This document shows, piece by piece, positions 14,691 through 16,228 of a DNA stretch of 16,228 bases. The notes beneath the pieces are model-generated. The model was not told the origin of the DNA and did no database searches. It saw only the letters and a program-made list of their open reading frames with translations. Each line of letters begins with the position of its first letter. The stretch's first letter is position 1. Location: assembly GCA_046482825.1 (NCBI GenBank), contig JAWOEI010000029.1:1-16228 (forward strand). The letters are read 5' to 3'. The stretch comes from M55B167 sp046482825. Its GTDB lineage: Bacteria > Verrucomicrobiota > Kiritimatiellia > RFP12 > UBA1067. Both the position numbers and the translations under genes were made by a program.

Positions 14691-15697
14691 CAATGCCACT
14701 CCAGCCGCTTGATCAGCTCCCGGGCGACCGAATGCAGGATCTCCTCCGCCAATAAATTAAATCCCAAAACGTCAATCTCTGCGTCTTTCAGCCCGGCAGC
14801 AGACATACGCATCATGCGGCGGTTCTTTTCAAGTCTATCAAAATAAGCAGGGAGAAAACTATCCGAGGCAAAAATCACCTCATCAGGATAAATGCTGACG
14901 ACCGGTCTGCCGGAAGACACCGCCTCTGTCACCATGGTCACACTGTCCTGGGTAACACAGAGCAATTCCGAACGGGCCATGAAATCATAGAGTTCGCGCC
15001 TCGGCTTTTCGCTCCACCAGATTGCATCTTCCAGAATTTCCTCATTCAGCGTCTCTTTCAGAGTCATCTCGGCCTCTGTTCCGGTTCGCCGTGATGTTGT
15101 CAGGAGCCACCGGATTTTTTCGCGTTCCGCCAACACATTCATTCCCCGGGCCAGCGCCTTCCAGTCACTTTTTCTGAAATGATGACTGCGTGAAGCACCG
15201 CCGACAATCATACACCAGAGCCCTTTTTCCGGCATGCCGTGTTCGGCAATCAGGGCCGGTGAGACTGCTGTGGGGATCATCTCTACATCTATTATCTTTT
15301 CAGCGTTTTCCTCCGGAACGGGGCTCACCACAGTATGAAACCACTCCGCAGGAAAGTGTTTGCGTTCACCGATAAAAACCAGCGGCGTATCATGTTTTAC
15401 AGAGAGTGCCTTGGCAGCGAAAACACTTTTTCCGCCACTGCAGATCAGCAGATCAGGATCCCCTGCGTCTTCCGGAATTTCAATATCCGCAACTTTACTC
15501 AAAAAACTGTCGGAAACATTACCGCCACAGATCTTCATCGTAAACCTGACTGAAGAACGTAGCCAGCCGCGGATATTCTCACGCCCCCTGACTATAACCA
15601 CTCGACACTCCGTCTCATCAGATAAGGCATCAGCCAAGTCCTCCGACTGGCATATATGCCCGGGGCTCCCTTCACTTATCACCCAGATCGTTTTCAT
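14690..15697 (-). CDS. ELM1/GtrOC1-type protein (DUF1022 family)
   Basis: 335 residues. The N-terminus MKTIWVISEGSPGHICQSEDLADAL matches the opening D-G-x-P-G-H-x-x-Q of the ELM1 family. PDLLICSGGKSVFAAKAL at 81-98, IPTAVSP at 141-147 and VTQDSVTMVTEAVSSGRPVVSIY at 248-270 are further hallmarks. The family has a two-domain GT-B-like shape. The plant member is tied to mitochondrial fission, while bacterial members sit beside LPS and capsule genes and are thought to be glycosyltransferases or accessory proteins. The ATG at 15697 gives the family's normal start; the longer frame to 15793 would need a TTG. It overlaps the next gene by one base. A glycan-biosynthesis role is inferred from family and neighbours. 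Confidence 0.85.
   Translation of the reverse strand: MKTIWVISEGSPGHICQSEDLADALSDETECRVVIVRGRENIRGWLRSSVRFTMKICGGNVSDSFLSKVADIEIPEDAGDPDLLICSGGKSVFAAKALSVKHDTPLVFIGERKHFPAEWFHTVVSPVPEENAEKIIDVEMIPTAVSPALIAEHGMPEKGLWCMIVGGASRSHHFRKSDWKALARGMNVLAEREKIRWLLTTSRRTGTEAEMTLKETLNEEILEDAIWWSEKPRRELYDFMARSELLCVTQDSVTMVTEAVSSGRPVVSIYPDEVIFASDSFLPAYFDRLEKNRRMMRMSAAGLKDAEIDVLGFNLLAEEILHSVARELIKRLEWH
14699..14702 (-). promoter_or_regulatory. Ribosome binding site fixing the CgeB-like gene start
   Basis: GGAG inside the last codons of the ELM1-type gene, 8 bases before the ATG at 14690. It favours this ATG over the GTG at 14699, which overlaps the site. Confidence 0.6.
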
Positions 15698-16228
15698 TAA
15701 CTGTAGTTTACAGAGGAGTATGTGCTGACGCAAGCGCGAGTTCTGAATTTTATCAGGATTAAATGAAAGACTGCTATTGTTGTCCCATATCAATAACTCT
15801 CAATCTTTGAAGTTTTCAAATGGAACTCCCCCTATGGATTCAATCACATGAAACCCATCGACATACCGGGAATCATCTGCCGGGCTCACATGTACAGGCC
15901 TCACTACTAGACCCACCAGAAGATTCACGAGTCACAGGCAGGCATTATCTATCCCGGCTAAATCAAGAGCTTGCAGCAGAACCCGACGCCCGTCTTAAAG
16001 TGTCAAACACTGCTTCGCAAAGAATAAGAGAGTAAAATAAACGTGGGATGTGGGATGTGGGACGTGGGATGTGGGACGTGGGATGTGGGATGTGGGACGT
16101 GGGATGTGGGATGTGGGATGTGGGATGTGGGATGTGGGACGTGGGATGTGGGATGTGGGACGTGGGATGTGGGATGTGGGATGTGGGATGTAGGATGTGG
16201 GATGTGGGACGTGGGATGTGGGATGTGG
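15698..16228. other. Right-hand intergenic region with heptamer array
   Basis: The first 345 bases hold no gene I can support. A 71-residue plus-strand frame at 15820-16035 has no recognisable motif and a weak ribosome binding site. A small palindrome, TTTGAA-GTT-TTCAAA, lies near 15806-15820. The remainder is the tandem array at 16043-16228. Confidence 0.7.
16043..16228 (+). repeat. Tandem heptamer array, unit GTGGGAT
   Basis: 26 complete units plus four bases, running to the window edge and probably beyond. Units 3, 5, 8, 14, 17 and 24 read GTGGGAC; unit 22 reads GTAGGAT; the rest are GTGGGAT. Units 5-13 (16071-16133) and 14-22 (16134-16196) form a 63-bp higher-order repeat that differs at one base. 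There are no spacers. The strand is strongly purine and G-rich with GGG every seven bases. Confidence 0.95.

Noticed and set aside
15820..16035. Plus-strand open frame of 71 codons upstream of the heptamer array
   Set aside because: No motif, weak ribosome binding site and unremarkable codon use. Ends just before the array. Not enough to call a gene.
16043..16228. Possible CRISPR array
   Set aside because: Units are contiguous 7-mers with no spacers. The same applies to the 29-bp units at 4390-4476.

Overview
The window carries two functional blocks separated by a repeat-bearing intergenic region. From base 1 to 9833 every gene is on the minus strand and belongs to a type II secretion or type IV pilus-like assembly system. 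There is a GspF/PilC inner-membrane platform protein, then seven small to medium prepilin-like proteins with clear N-terminal prepilin leaders, then the first 982 codons of a very large GspK-like protein that runs off the left edge. Four of these (268, 165, 221 and at least 982 residues) resemble the D, B, C and A members of the Verru_Chthon cassette. I assign that from N-terminal sequence, size and gene order; no search was run.

From 10353 to 15697 the genes look like a surface-glycan locus. A glycosyltransferase and a sulfotransferase lie on the plus strand. They converge on a minus-strand set: an ELM1-type protein, a CgeB-like glycosyltransferase and two more sulfotransferases. The three sulfotransferases come from three visibly different families, so the likely product is a sulfated polysaccharide or glycoprotein glycan. 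Gene spacing and one TGATG overlap suggest co-transcription of at least the ELM1-type gene and its neighbour.

Intergenic DNA is unusually rich in short repeats: GTAG-headed hairpins with differing stems, a TTTCGTG-type element in two places, a 52-bp perfect direct repeat, a 76-bp tandem duplication that alters the end of one pilin gene, and a 26-unit heptamer array at the right edge. No tRNA, rRNA, insertion sequence, transposase or CRISPR array was seen.

The organism is probably a member of the PVC group of bacteria (Kiritimatiellota, Lentisphaerota or Verrucomicrobiota). The basis is the large set of pseudopilins with Verru_Chthon-like members, the sulfotransferase and ELM1 content, and the style of intergenic hairpin repeats. 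No taxonomic marker gene is present, so this remains an inference.
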